64,000 nt of DNA from Micromonospora_G sp044901685. Lineage in GTDB: Bacteria > Actinomycetota > Actinomycetes > Mycobacteriales > Micromonosporaceae. The stretch is from the NCBI RefSeq assembly GCF_044901685.1, contig NZ_JBJDPS010000001.1:1240001-1304000 (forward strand). Reading direction: 5' to 3'. Shown here in pieces: positions 9,111 to 17,893 of the stretch; the stretch's first letter is position 1; each line of letters starts with the position of its first letter. The notes under the pieces are model-generated. The model was not told the origin of the DNA. It worked only from the letters and a program-made list of their open reading frames with translations, and ran no database searches. Both the position numbers and the translations under genes were made by a program.

Positions 9111-10396
9111 TACTTGCCGAACGCGCCGGTGATCCGGGTGTTCGCCTCGGCCGCCGCCGCGTCGACGGTCGCCTGCTTGGTGATCACCTTCTGGAGCAGG
9201 TTCGGCAGGATCTTCTCGGCGTCGATGGTGGTCCACGCCTTGTCCACCGGTACGAACCTGGTGCCCGCCTCCATCGTGTCGATGAACGGCTTGAGCTGCG
9301 GATCCTTGCTGATCACCTCGGTCCGCGCGGACTTCATCGCGGGCACGAAGCCCATCGCGTCGTAGAGCTTGAGGGTGTACTTGCGGCTGGCCAGCAACTC
9401 GGTGAACCCGACCGCCAGGCTCCGGTGCGCCGTCGAGCGGAAGACGCCGAGGCTGCTGCCACCGGCGAAGGCGGGGGCGATCGAACCCGGCTTCGCCCCG
9501 GGCAGCGGCACCACCGCGTACTTGCCCTTGACCGCGCCGGCCTCCACCGCCGAGCGGTTGAAGTTGCCCAGGATGCCCATCCCGGCCCGGCCGGCGGCAA
9601 ACGCCTCGACCGTGCCGCCACCGGTCAGGTCGACGCACTGCCGGGCCGGGCAGATGTCGTCGCCGAACAGGTCCGTGTACGCGGTGATGCCGGCCTTCGA
9701 CGCGGCCGAGTCGATGGTGGCGGTGTAGCCGTCGCCGGAACGGGTGGCGATGTCGCCCCCGGCGTCCCAGACGAACGGCAGGGCGCCGAAGACGTACAGG
9801 CCGCCGACGGCGATGCCGAGCATCTCCTTCCGCTCGGCACGGATCTTCCGCGCGGTGGTGACCAGTTCGGCGTACGAGGTCGGTGGCGTCAGGCCGAGTT
9901 CGGTGAAGACGTCGGTACGGTAGTAGAGCGCCCGTACCCCGATCCACCACGGTACGCCGAACGCCTTGTCGCCCACGGTCACCGTGTTGACCAGGTCGGC
10001 CGGCAGGTCGCCCGCCTCCGACCAGTTCTTCAGGTCGGCGCTGAGATCCGCCATCCCGTTGTTGGCGACGAACCCGGCCAGGTCGGTGTTGCCGACCTCG
10101 GTCACGTCCGGCGCGCTGGCCGGGTCGTTCAACGCGCCCTTGTACTTCTCCGCCCGGGTGTCGGTCGCCAGGTAGCTGACGTCCACGGTGACCCCGGGGT
10201 GGGCGGCCGTGAACTCGGCGACGGCCTCCTTCACGACCGCCTCCTTGGCGGCGCGGTTCGCCTCGTCGAACAGCCAGACCCGCAGCGTGCCGGTCTTGTC
10301 GTCGGCGCTCTCCGTGGGTGTGCCGGTCGACGGTGCGCAGGCACCGGCGGTCAGGGCCAGTGTGAGCAGTGCGGCGAGGGCCAGGGGTTTGCGCAC
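9110..10396 (-). CDS. sugar ABC transporter substrate-binding lipoprotein
   Basis: A 428-residue extracellular solute-binding protein (family 1, MalE/DasA-like). GTG at 10396 is chosen because GGAGGGAGGAG lies just upstream and it places a lipobox LTAGAC at Cys20, so the mature protein should be a membrane-anchored lipoprotein. It heads the operon with two permeases and GH20, arguing for N-acetylglucosamine-type oligosaccharides. The motif TTCCGAACCTGG lies about 25 bp upstream of the start (10433-10422) and recurs before two other genes of the locus, suggesting co-regulation. The specific ligand cannot be read from sequence. Confidence 0.9.
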   Translation of the reverse strand: MRKPLALAALLTLALTAGACAPSTGTPTESADDKTGTLRVWLFDEANRAAKEAVVKEAVAEFTAAHPGVTVDVSYLATDTRAEKYKGALNDPASAPDVTEVGNTDLAGFVANNGMADLSADLKNWSEAGDLPADLVNTVTVGDKAFGVPWWIGVRALYYRTDVFTELGLTPPTSYAELVTTARKIRAERKEMLGIAVGGLYVFGALPFVWDAGGDIATRSGDGYTATIDSAASKAGITAYTDLFGDDICPARQCVDLTGGGTVEAFAAGRAGMGILGNFNRSAVEAGAVKGKYAVVPLPGAKPGSIAPAFAGGSSLGVFRSTAHRSLAVGFTELLASRKYTLKLYDAMGFVPAMKSARTEVISKDPQLKPFIDTMEAGTRFVPVDKAWTTIDAEKILPNLLQKVITKQATVDAAAAEANTRITGAFGK

Positions 10397-10421
10397 GGGC
10401 TCTCCTCCCTCCAATAACGAG

Positions 10422-10433
10422 CCAGGTTCGGAA
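10422..10433 (-). promoter_or_regulatory. shared motif TTCCGAACCTGG, copy 1
   Basis: Read in the direction of the solute-binding protein gene, TTCCGAACCTGG lies 25 bp before its GTG and just 5' of the ribosome binding site. The same 10-base core TCCGAACCTG occurs in the same orientation before the regulator gene and the divergent deaminase gene. It is a candidate operator of the regulator encoded at 12242-13552. Confidence 0.55.
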
Positions 10434-10528
10434 TTAGGTCGGTATCGATGCCCTCCAGGTTGGGCTCCGCGAGGTCTCCCGTCAAGCCGTGTTTGCGCAG
10501 GTGAGAGCCGGTATCCGGGCAGGGTGAC

Positions 10529-10557
10529 GGTGCCGCCCGGCGAGGCCGGGCGGCACC
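10529..10557 (-). terminator. hairpin terminator after RidA
   Basis: GGTGCCGCCCGGC (10529-10541), a 3-nt loop and its perfect complement (10545-10557) lie about 24 bp downstream of the RidA stop. There is no clear U-tract, which is common in actinomycete terminators. It separates the regulator-deacetylase-RidA operon from the transporter operon. Confidence 0.65.
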
Positions 10558-10580
10558 CTCGAGGGCGCGGGACCAGCGCC

Positions 10581-10961
10581 CTAGTCACCCAGGTACAACA
10601 CCGCGTCGATCTCGATGTCGAACCCCTGCAACGCCACCGGCAGGGTGGTACGGGCCGGCAGGTTCTCGGTGCCGAAGAACTCCACGTAGATCTCGTTCAT
10701 CGCCGGGAAGTCGGCGAAGTCGCGCAGGTAGACCCCGACCCGTACAGCCTTGGACAGGTCGCCGCCGGCCGCCTCGGCGACCCGGGCCAGGTTGGTGAAG
10801 GCGGCCCGCGCCTGCTCGGCGAAGTCACCGGTGACCCAGGTCCCGTCCGGCCGCACCGGGCAGGCCCCGGCCAGGTACGCGTGGTCACCCGCGACCACCG
10901 CGTGCGAGTACGGGCCACCGGGCGGGGCCGCCTGGTCGGCCATGATGATCTTCTTCGGCAT
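10581..10961 (-). CDS. RidA family enamine/imine deaminase
   Basis: Predicted 126 residues matching the YjgF/YER057c/UK114 fold. Visible signatures are PYSHAVVAGDHAYLAG, the catalytic Arg in PARTTLPV (near residue 108) and the Glu in the C-terminal FDIEIDAV. RidA proteins hydrolyse reactive 2-aminoacrylate-type enamines/imines released by PLP dehydratases. Here it lies 3 bp downstream of a deacetylase gene and in the same locus as a PLP D-amino acid deaminase. It may therefore clear the intermediate of that very reaction. The ribosome binding site GGAGG lies inside the end of the upstream gene. Confidence 0.9.
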   Translation of the reverse strand: MPKKIIMADQAAPPGGPYSHAVVAGDHAYLAGACPVRPDGTWVTGDFAEQARAAFTNLARVAEAAGGDLSKAVRVGVYLRDFADFPAMNEIYVEFFGTENLPARTTLPVALQGFDIEIDAVLYLGD

Positions 10962-10964
10962 GGG

Positions 10965-12245
10965 TCAACCTCCGTGTCGGGGAAACTGTTCGGCGAGCCC
11001 GTCCGGGCCCACCAGTGGCGAGGTCAGCAGGCGGCGTACCGCGGTTTCGCGTCGCCGCAGGGCGCCGCGCTGGGCGTCGGTCAGTGGGATCCAGGACGGC
11101 ACCGGCTCGGGCAGTCGGGGCGTCAGCGGACGGCCGTCCCGGTAGGTCGTCTCGTTGACCAGTCGCAGCGGCGAGGCCCGGCGCTGCCCGTGCACGTCGG
11201 CCAACTCGAACCGGCCGTGCTCGACGGCGAACACGGCGATGTCCGCCGGGGCGCCCGGCGCCAGGGTGCCGACCCCACCGGCCAGGCCCAGCGCCCGCGC
11301 CGGTCCGATCGTCGTCGCCTCGACCACCCGCTCCAGCCCCATGCCGGCGGCCAGCATCTTCGCCATCGTCGTCGGCAGGTCGAACGCCGGCCCGTGCAAC
11401 GACCGGCTGTGCAGGTCGGTGGAGACCGTGTGCGGCGGCATGCCGGCGGCGAGCTGCGCCTCCAGCACGTCGAAGGCAAAGCCACCGGAACCGTGCCCGA
11501 CGTCGAACAACACCCCGGCCTGGTACGCCTCCCGGCTCGCCGGGTCGAACCCGTCCGGACCGGCGGCGATGCCGCTGGCACAGTGTGTGATCAGGTCGCC
11601 CGGGCGCAGCAGCGGCAGCAGGTCCGCCACGGCGGGCGGAGCCGCTCCGATGTGGACCATCAGCGGCAGCCCGCAGGCGTCGGCCGCCTCCACGGCCCGC
11701 CGCAGCGGCTCGACCCCGTGGACCCCGACGTTGTGCCGATCCATCCGCACCTTGAACCCCACGATCCGGCCCCGGTACGCCCGCGCGGTCGTCACCGCCA
11801 GCTCGACGTCGCAGTTGGCCAGCTCCCGCGATTCACCCACCGGCGCGATCAGCCCGACCGCGGAGATGTTCAGCAGCGCGGGTACGCGCACCGCGTACCG
11901 GGCGGCGGTGGCCGCGAACGCCGGGAACGAGTACGCCCCGGACGAACCCGCGTCGACCCAGGTGGTCACGCCGGAGTGCCAGGCCACCGGATCGGGGTCG
12001 ATGCCCCAGTACGTCGCCCCGCCGTACACGTGCGTGTGCAGGTCGACCAGGCCCGGGGTGACCAGCCGCCCGCTCACGTCGACCACCTCGGCGGCAGCCG
12101 CGCGGGGCAGCGACGGCCCCACCTCGGCCACCCGCCCGTCCCGTACGGCCACGTCGTGGCGTCCGGCCCGCCCACCGCCCGGGTCGAGCAGATCCCCGCC
12201 GGTGAGCAGCAGGTCCCAACGTGCCGAAGGCCGGTCCCCGCTCAC
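10965..12245 (-). CDS. COG3964 amidohydrolase/deacetylase family metallohydrolase
   Basis: This 426-residue amidohydrolase-superfamily enzyme shows the binuclear metal site: DLHTHVYGG (HxH, about residue 66), a probable carboxylated Lys in VGFKVRM (about 160), His in MVHIG and ITHCASG, and the catalytic Asp in STDLHS. The closest family I recognise is COG3964, whose characterised members hydrolyse N-acetyl-D-amino acids and acetyl-(R)-mandelate. The GTG start overlaps the regulator stop (GTGA). Next to RidA and a D-amino acid deaminase, its likely job is deacetylating an N-acetylated D-amino acid-like compound. N-acetyl-D-glucosaminate (GlcNAc1A) fits the GH20/LPMO context; that substrate is inference. 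Confidence 0.8.
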   Translation of the reverse strand: MSGDRPSARWDLLLTGGDLLDPGGGRAGRHDVAVRDGRVAEVGPSLPRAAAAEVVDVSGRLVTPGLVDLHTHVYGGATYWGIDPDPVAWHSGVTTWVDAGSSGAYSFPAFAATAARYAVRVPALLNISAVGLIAPVGESRELANCDVELAVTTARAYRGRIVGFKVRMDRHNVGVHGVEPLRRAVEAADACGLPLMVHIGAAPPAVADLLPLLRPGDLITHCASGIAAGPDGFDPASREAYQAGVLFDVGHGSGGFAFDVLEAQLAAGMPPHTVSTDLHSRSLHGPAFDLPTTMAKMLAAGMGLERVVEATTIGPARALGLAGGVGTLAPGAPADIAVFAVEHGRFELADVHGQRRASPLRLVNETTYRDGRPLTPRLPEPVPSWIPLTDAQRGALRRRETAVRRLLTSPLVGPDGLAEQFPRHGG

Positions 12246-13552
12246 GCGTCACCCGCCGGGCGTTCGATCGCGGCACCGATCCGCAACCGGTACAGCCGCG
12301 CCGGCCGACCCTTGCGATGCACCTGGGTGCTCCCCTCCACCTCGACCAGTCCGGAGTCGCCCAGTTTGCGGATCAGCCGCCGGCCGGACGGGTCGGTGAT
12401 GCCGAGCTGGGACGCCAGGTCACTGGGGGAGACCGCCCGGCCCATCTGGGCCCGTTCGATCGCCGCCAACCGGGACAGGGTCGCGGCGCTCAGCCCCACC
12501 TCGCCGGCCAGCCGCTCCAACTCGACGCCGTGCTCCCGGTACGTGAACGCGACCGCCGCGCCGGCCGGGCCCATCGGGCCGATGATCAGACCACCGTCCT
12601 CGACCAGGTACGCGCTCGGTGTCTCCTCCTGCTCGGCCCGGTCGGCGGCCCGTTCGGCGAGGTGTACGCAGCTCCGGGCGGAGGCGCCGACCCCGAAACC
12701 GGCGGCCACCCGTACGCCGAGCGTCTCCTGCGCCTGGCCCAGCGCCGGCAGCGACACCCAACCGCTGGTGGCGGCCTCGAACAGCGCCTGGTGAGCGAAG
12801 ACCACCACCCCACGCCGGCCCCGGTTCTCGATCCACGCGTCGCCGAACTCGGGGGTGTTGAGCAGCAGGTTCATCAGCCCCACCCGGGCCCGGTCCAGGT
12901 CCAGCCCCGGCCCGGCCCGGCCGACCAGGAAGACCCCGGCGGCGAACCGCAGCGCACTGGCCCGCCTGGACTGCGCCCGCAGGGCCAGTTCGTGCAACTG
13001 GGCCCGGAGTGTGGCCGGGCCGGGCAGTCCGCCGAGCACCCGGGTCTCCCGGTCGAGCTGCGCGGCGACCGCCGTGCGAAGGCTGATCACGTACCCGGCG
13101 CCGGTGCGGGCCAGCGCCTCCCGGTGGAACGCGACGATCTGCGCCACGCTCTGCTCCGGGTCGTACGGCAGCGAGCTGACCTGGGTCGGGTCCAGTTCCA
13201 GGGCCCGGACCACCTCGTCCACCGTTTGCGCGTCGTAGGTGTCGATACTGACCGGGGTCGGGCCCCAGCCCCGGGCGGCGGCCTTGAACAGGGCCAGCGA
13301 CAGGTCCAGACCGGCCGACCGGAGGATCGTCACCGGAAGGTCGGCCGGGAGCAGGTGGCGGCACTTCGCGTACGGCACCGGGCCGAGCAATAGCCCGTCG
13401 ATCCGCTGCCGGGCGAGCAGGTTCTCCACCCGTACCCGGATCTCGTCCTCGTGCTCGTAGACCACCCATTCGAGGTTCACCCCGGCCAGCGTCCGGGCCG
13501 CGTCCTCGAACACGGCACGGTGCGTGGCGTGGATGACGAGACCGATCACCAT
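12242..13552 (-). CDS. transcriptional regulator with C-terminal winged helix
   Basis: Predicted 436 residues. The first ~110 residues form a Rossmann-like sensory segment (MVIGLVIHATHRAVFEDA...) loosely like PrpR N-terminal receptors. The middle has no domain I can name (perhaps a degenerate cyclase-like fold). The last ~80 residues hold a winged helix-turn-helix (SPSDLASQLGITDPSGRRLIRKL, then a basic wing). The ATG at 13552 is preceded by TGGAG, which overlaps a copy of the shared motif, suggesting autoregulation. It is translationally coupled to the deacetylase and is the obvious local regulator. Effector unknown; a GlcNAc1A/glucosaminate-type ligand is only a guess. Confidence 0.65.
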   Translation of the reverse strand: MVIGLVIHATHRAVFEDAARTLAGVNLEWVVYEHEDEIRVRVENLLARQRIDGLLLGPVPYAKCRHLLPADLPVTILRSAGLDLSLALFKAAARGWGPTPVSIDTYDAQTVDEVVRALELDPTQVSSLPYDPEQSVAQIVAFHREALARTGAGYVISLRTAVAAQLDRETRVLGGLPGPATLRAQLHELALRAQSRRASALRFAAGVFLVGRAGPGLDLDRARVGLMNLLLNTPEFGDAWIENRGRRGVVVFAHQALFEAATSGWVSLPALGQAQETLGVRVAAGFGVGASARSCVHLAERAADRAEQEETPSAYLVEDGGLIIGPMGPAGAAVAFTYREHGVELERLAGEVGLSAATLSRLAAIERAQMGRAVSPSDLASQLGITDPSGRRLIRKLGDSGLVEVEGSTQVHRKGRPARLYRLRIGAAIERPAGDA

Positions 13553-13559
13553 CGGCGCT

Positions 13560-13571
13560 CCAGGTTCGGAA
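13560..13571 (-). promoter_or_regulatory. shared motif TTCCGAACCTGG, copy 2
   Basis: On the coding strand of the regulator gene, TTCCGAACCTGG lies 7 bp before the ATG and overlaps the ribosome binding site (TGGAG). It is identical over 12 bases to the copy before the binding-protein gene. A bound repressor here would block its own operon. Confidence 0.55.
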
Positions 13572-13680
13572 ATGGTCCGCTGAACGGGGGTCCCGACAGC
13601 CTGGACCTTCGGCCGCACTCCGTCAAGACGTTGACGCGGGGGAGAGGATCCGGCAGGCTCTGCCTCCGACAGCGAGCCAC

Positions 13681-13691
13681 ATCCGAACCTG
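13681..13691 (+). promoter_or_regulatory. shared motif ATCCGAACCTG, copy 3
   Basis: The core TCCGAACCTG (13682-13691) sits directly before the GGGGAGGA ribosome binding site and TTG start of the deaminase gene. Its orientation relative to the gene is the same as in the other two copies. It lies in the 151-bp divergent region between the regulator and deaminase genes. Confidence 0.55.
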
Positions 13692-13703
13692 TGGGGAGGA
13701 CCG

Positions 13704-14948
13704 TTGCTCCGGGACCGGTTCGACGAGGGCACCCTCGACTGGCGGGCGAAGGGGTTCTGGCAACCGGACCCGCCGGTGCCCGACGCCGAGTTCGTCGCCG
13801 CCCGACACCACCTCTTCGGCGGCGCGGTCACCTGGCCGGTGCTGGTCGCCCGGCAGGCGGCGCTCGACCACAACCTCACCACGATGGCCGACTTCTGCGC
13901 CCGGCACGGCCTGACCTTCGCCCCGCACGGCAAGACCACCATGGCCCCGTCGCTGCTCTCCCGGCAGCTCGCCGCCGGTGCCTGGGCGATCACCGTCGCC
14001 ACCGCCAACCAACTGCTGGCCTGCCGGGCCCTGGGCGTACCCCGGGTGCTGCTGGCCAACCAGCTACTGGACCCGGTCCCGCTGCGCTGGCTGGCGAACG
14101 AGGTCGCGCACGGCTTCGAGGCGCTCTTCTTCGTCGACTCGGTCGCCGGGGTGGAGGCGATCACCGCCGCCCTCGCCGACCAGCCCGGGCAACACCCGCT
14201 GCCGGTCCTGGTCGAACTCGGCCATCCCGGTGGGCGTACCGGCTGCCGGACCGTCGCCGAGCTGGTCGAGGTCGCCGAGGCGGTCGCGGCGGCGCCCCGG
14301 GTACGCCTGGACGGAGTGACCGCGTACGAGGGTGGCCTGCGCGACGTCGAGTCCGTGGTCGCGTACCTCGACCGGACCAGGGCGGCGGTTGTCGAACTCG
14401 CCGACCGGGGGCTGCTCGGGTCGGAGGTGGTCGTCAGCGCCGGTGGCAGCGCCTGGTTCGACGTGGTCGCCGACCGGCTCGGCGGCGACTGGCTGCCCGG
14501 TCACCACCTGCGGGCGGTGCTGCGCAGCGGCGCGTACGTCACCCACGACCACGGCTTCTACGCCGAACACACACCGTTTCGGCGGCGGCCCGACGACGGT
14601 CAACTCGAACCGGCGTTGGAGCTCTGGGCCCAGGTGACCTCCACCCCCGAACCGGGACTGGCGATCGTCGGCATGGGCAAGCGCGACGCCCCGTACGACG
14701 AGGGCCTGCCACTGCCGCTGCGGGTGCGTCGGGCCGGCGGGGCGGTCCACCCGGCCGACGGGATCAGGGTGACCCGGCTCAACGACCACCACACCTACCT
14801 GCACGTGCCGCCCGGCGTCGAGATCAGCCCCGGCGACCTGCTCTGCTTCGGCATCTCCCACCCGTGCACCGCGTTCGACAAGTGGCGGACCATCCCGGTC
14901 GTCGACGAGCACGACTCCATCGTGGACATTTTGCGTACCTACTTCTGA
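13704..14948 (+). CDS. D-Ser/D-Thr deaminase-like PLP enzyme (COG3616, alanine racemase N-terminal fold)
   Basis: Predicted 414 residues from a TTG start with GGGGAGGA 6 nt upstream. The N-terminal barrel carries the PLP Lys in APHGKTTM (about residue 77), and the C-terminal domain carries the zinc-type His-Cys motif in SHPCTAFDKW (about 390). Characterised relatives are D-serine dehydratase (DSD1) and D-threonine aldolase. The gene is divergent from the regulator-deacetylase-RidA operon and shares its upstream motif, so it probably deaminates the deacetylated product. In an oxidative-chitin scenario that would be D-glucosaminate to 2-keto-3-deoxygluconate. Only 6 bp separate its stop from that of the convergent FtsX gene. 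Family call is good; substrate is inferred. Confidence 0.8.
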   Translation: MLRDRFDEGTLDWRAKGFWQPDPPVPDAEFVAARHHLFGGAVTWPVLVARQAALDHNLTTMADFCARHGLTFAPHGKTTMAPSLLSRQLAAGAWAITVATANQLLACRALGVPRVLLANQLLDPVPLRWLANEVAHGFEALFFVDSVAGVEAITAALADQPGQHPLPVLVELGHPGGRTGCRTVAELVEVAEAVAAAPRVRLDGVTAYEGGLRDVESVVAYLDRTRAAVVELADRGLLGSEVVVSAGGSAWFDVVADRLGGDWLPGHHLRAVLRSGAYVTHDHGFYAEHTPFRRRPDDGQLEPALELWAQVTSTPEPGLAIVGMGKRDAPYDEGLPLPLRVRRAGGAVHPADGIRVTRLNDHHTYLHVPPGVEISPGDLLCFGISHPCTAFDKWRTIPVVDEHDSIVDILRTYF

Positions 14949-14954
14949 CCCGCG

Positions 14955-17786
14955 TCATCCCTGCTCGCCGAGGCGAAGCACCGCGCCGAGGCGCAACCGC
15001 CGGTTGGCCGCCTCCTCCACCAGGCACGCGACGAGCAGGGCGACCGGTACCAGCAGCAGCACGCCGGCCGCCAGCGACGGATCGGGGTACGCCCGGGTGG
15101 CCACCCCGGCGGTGACGTCGGAGAGCGCCAGGGCCGACCCCAGCAGCCCCGGCAACAGGGCACCCACCGCCCCACCCGCGAGTACGGCCACCCCCACCAG
15201 CGGCACCAACTCGTAGACCAGCAGCCAGCGGCCCTGCCACCGGGACAACCCCACGGTCCGTAACCGGGACAGCGTGCGCCCCCGGGCCGGTGCCCCTGCC
15301 AGCACCACGAACCCGACCGCGAGCAGCGCCAGCACCACCGCTCCACCCGCCCCGGCGACAAAGGTGAAGCTGAGCACCCGGTTCACCCCGGCCCGCTCCA
15401 ACGCCCGGCGATGGTCCGGCCAGGTGGTCACGGCGGCGGGCACGGCCAGCGCGGTGTCACCGACCGGGTGCCCCAGCACACCGGCAAGGTACTCACGCTG
15501 CCCGGCGTCGGCCACCTCGCGCAGCGCGGGGGCGGTGAGGTCGGTGCCGGCGAGCAGGAACCGGTTCGGCGCGATCGGCTGGTCGACCGGACTCGGCAAC
15601 GCCTGCCAGGGCAGCACGACAAACCGCCGGGTGCCGAGGTCCAGGCCCGGGTGCGCGGGCAGCACGCCGGCCACCCGGAACGCGTACCGCCGGCCCCGCA
15701 GCTCGACGCTCCCGCCCGCCCCGACATCCGCCGCCACCGCCGGGGACACCACCGCCGGCACCGGGCCGTCGACCCGTCCCGCGCGGACCAGTTCGGTCGG
15801 GAGTCGCAGGTCGGCCCGGCTCGCCGCGTCCACCCGGGCGCTGGCCGGTCCGTCCAGCAGCAGCACCTGCACCTGACCGGGCGGCGTACCGCCGGACCCG
15901 GACCCGGACCCGTCGCCGGACCCGGACCCGTCGCCGGAGCCGGAGGCGGGGTGGAGTCGGGCGGCCGAGTCGACCAGCATCGGGGCGACCGCGCTCACCC
16001 CGGGCAGGGCGGCGAGCCGGTCGGTGGTCGCCGGGGCGAAGGCGAACCCGGTCAGCCGGGCATCCCCGGCTATTTCCTGGTCGGTGGCGCGGTCCCGGGC
16101 GTCGGCGATGCCGTCGCGTACCACGGTGGTGAACACCCCGGTCGCGACCGCGACCACCAGCACGGTGAGCGGAAGCACCCCGGCCGGCGTGTCTCGTCCG
16201 GCCCGGACCAGCCCGACAAAGGGCGCCACCGACCGGCCCCGGGCCGCGAACCGGCCCAGCCGCCGCAGCGGCCACGGCACCAGCCGTACGGTGAGCAACC
16301 CCGCCGCCACGGCCAGCAGCACCGGCACCGACACCAGGTACCCGTCCACCCCGTCCGACGAGTCCAGACCACGCCGACGGAGCAGGACCACGCCGACGAC
16401 GGCGAGCAGCAGCACCAACGACTCGGCGGTGAGCCGGCGCACCGACGGCCGGGGCCGGACCAGGTCCTGCCGCCGGGTGAGCCCGCCGGAGCCGCGTCGC
16501 CTGCCGTCGGTGGTGCGCGGGCTCCAACCGTCGGCCATCGCCGACACCGGTGCGGCCACGGTGGCCACCAGTGCCACGGCTGCCACCAGCGACATCTCCC
16601 ACCCGGACGGGCGACCCGGCACGAGTGAACCGAGCAGCCAGCCGGCGGCCACCGCCACCGGCACCACCACCAGACACTCGACCAGCGTCCGCAGACCGAT
16701 CGTCGCCGACCCCGCGCCCCTGGCCCGGAGCAGGGCGAATTCGTCCGCCCGACGACGTACCGCGAGGCGCGCGGCGAGCAGCATCAGACCGGACAGGCAG
16801 GCGACCAGACCCGCCTGCACCACGGCGAGCTGCGCCCTCACCCCGCGCACCTGCCGATCGAAGGTGAGCATCGCGACATCCAGCCCGCTGTGCAGGGCGA
16901 GCCCTTCGGCCGGGGGAGTGCGCCGCGCAGCCACCACCGCCGTGGTCACCGTGGCGGTGTCCGCCGCCCGCAGCCTCGTCTCGTCCAGGCGGTAGCGCCA
17001 CTCGTACGTCAGCACCCCGGTCCGCCGCGCGGCGTTCGCGAGCCCGGCCGGGTCGGTGAGCAGGACAGCCCGGTACGTGTCCCCGTCGGTCAACACCGTG
17101 CACGTCCGGGGCGCGAGCGCCATCTCGTCCCAGGACGGCGCGGACCGCTCGACCGGCTCGTAGACCCCGACGACCCGCACCGGAACCGGCACGGGTGCGG
17201 CACCATCCACTGTGGACTCGGTCGCGCTCATGCCGAGACCGGTGCCGACCCGTATCCCGAGGGTCTGCGCGACCTGCCGCGATACGACCGTCTCGACCAC
17301 CTCCCGCGACGCCGGCCAACGGCCATCCACCAGCCGGCTCACCCGCTCCAAGCCGGTCTGGAAACGCAGCGACAGCTCCGGTCGGCAGTTGCCGTCGAAG
17401 GGCGCGGCGTCGCCGGAGACCGCCACCCGCTCCGGGCCGACCCGGGCGGCGAACCACTCCTGGCCGACCAGCTCCGGCAACGGGCCGGGCAGCGACGCCC
17501 GGTACGGGTCGAGCGTGGCCGCCGCCGCGTCCGGATCGATGTCGCTTAGCTCCGGGGCGGCCGTGAACCGCAGGTCGCGTACCGGATACAGCAGCTCACC
17601 GACGTCGTGCCGCAGACCCTGGTCGGTGAACTCGTTCGCCAGTCTCGGCACACCACTCACCAGTGCCGCCGCCACCAGGGCGAGTACGCCGAGCAGGCCG
17701 AGGTAGCCGGCGAACGCCCGTACCCGGCGCAGTGGACCGGCTGGACGGGACAGGCTGTTGTGCGCGCGGATCGGGCTCACCTCCAT
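14955..17786 (-). CDS. FtsX/MacB-like ABC transporter permease
   Basis: About 943 residues with an N-terminal membrane anchor (GYLGLLGVLALVAAALVSG), a large extracellular MacB-like domain, and two FtsX blocks of membrane helices (about 350-470 and 860-940). A low-complexity Gly-Ser-Asp linker of about 18 residues (nt 15890-15950) interrupts the second extracellular part. Such permeases pair with a LolD-type ATPase, but no ATPase gene is adjacent on either side. The start is uncertain: ATG at 17786 gives a short basic lead, with a GTG six bases further in, and neither has a strong ribosome binding site. Function unknown. Confidence 0.75.
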   Translation of the reverse strand: MEVSPIRAHNSLSRPAGPLRRVRAFAGYLGLLGVLALVAAALVSGVPRLANEFTDQGLRHDVGELLYPVRDLRFTAAPELSDIDPDAAAATLDPYRASLPGPLPELVGQEWFAARVGPERVAVSGDAAPFDGNCRPELSLRFQTGLERVSRLVDGRWPASREVVETVVSRQVAQTLGIRVGTGLGMSATESTVDGAAPVPVPVRVVGVYEPVERSAPSWDEMALAPRTCTVLTDGDTYRAVLLTDPAGLANAARRTGVLTYEWRYRLDETRLRAADTATVTTAVVAARRTPPAEGLALHSGLDVAMLTFDRQVRGVRAQLAVVQAGLVACLSGLMLLAARLAVRRRADEFALLRARGAGSATIGLRTLVECLVVVPVAVAAGWLLGSLVPGRPSGWEMSLVAAVALVATVAAPVSAMADGWSPRTTDGRRRGSGGLTRRQDLVRPRPSVRRLTAESLVLLLAVVGVVLLRRRGLDSSDGVDGYLVSVPVLLAVAAGLLTVRLVPWPLRRLGRFAARGRSVAPFVGLVRAGRDTPAGVLPLTVLVVAVATGVFTTVVRDGIADARDRATDQEIAGDARLTGFAFAPATTDRLAALPGVSAVAPMLVDSAARLHPASGSGDGSGSGDGSGSGSGGTPPGQVQVLLLDGPASARVDAASRADLRLPTELVRAGRVDGPVPAVVSPAVAADVGAGGSVELRGRRYAFRVAGVLPAHPGLDLGTRRFVVLPWQALPSPVDQPIAPNRFLLAGTDLTAPALREVADAGQREYLAGVLGHPVGDTALAVPAAVTTWPDHRRALERAGVNRVLSFTFVAGAGGAVVLALLAVGFVVLAGAPARGRTLSRLRTVGLSRWQGRWLLVYELVPLVGVAVLAGGAVGALLPGLLGSALALSDVTAGVATRAYPDPSLAAGVLLLVPVALLVACLVEEAANRRLRLGAVLRLGEQG

Positions 17787-17849
17787 GGCGGGGGCGCCGC
17801 TCGCCCCACCACTGTGAGAGTGGCCGGAGCGGGCGAAAGGTTCGCACCA

Positions 17850-17870
17850 CATCGCGACGATCGACGCCGT
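17850..17870 (+). repeat. 21-bp direct repeat, left copy
   Basis: CATCGCGACGATCG-A-CGCCGT here matches 18267-18287 at 20 of 21 positions, 417 bp apart, in the same orientation. The two copies bracket the DUF397 cassette. See the paired entry. Confidence 0.6.
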
Positions 17871-17893
17871 ACCGGAGGCTCGTCGATCCACCG

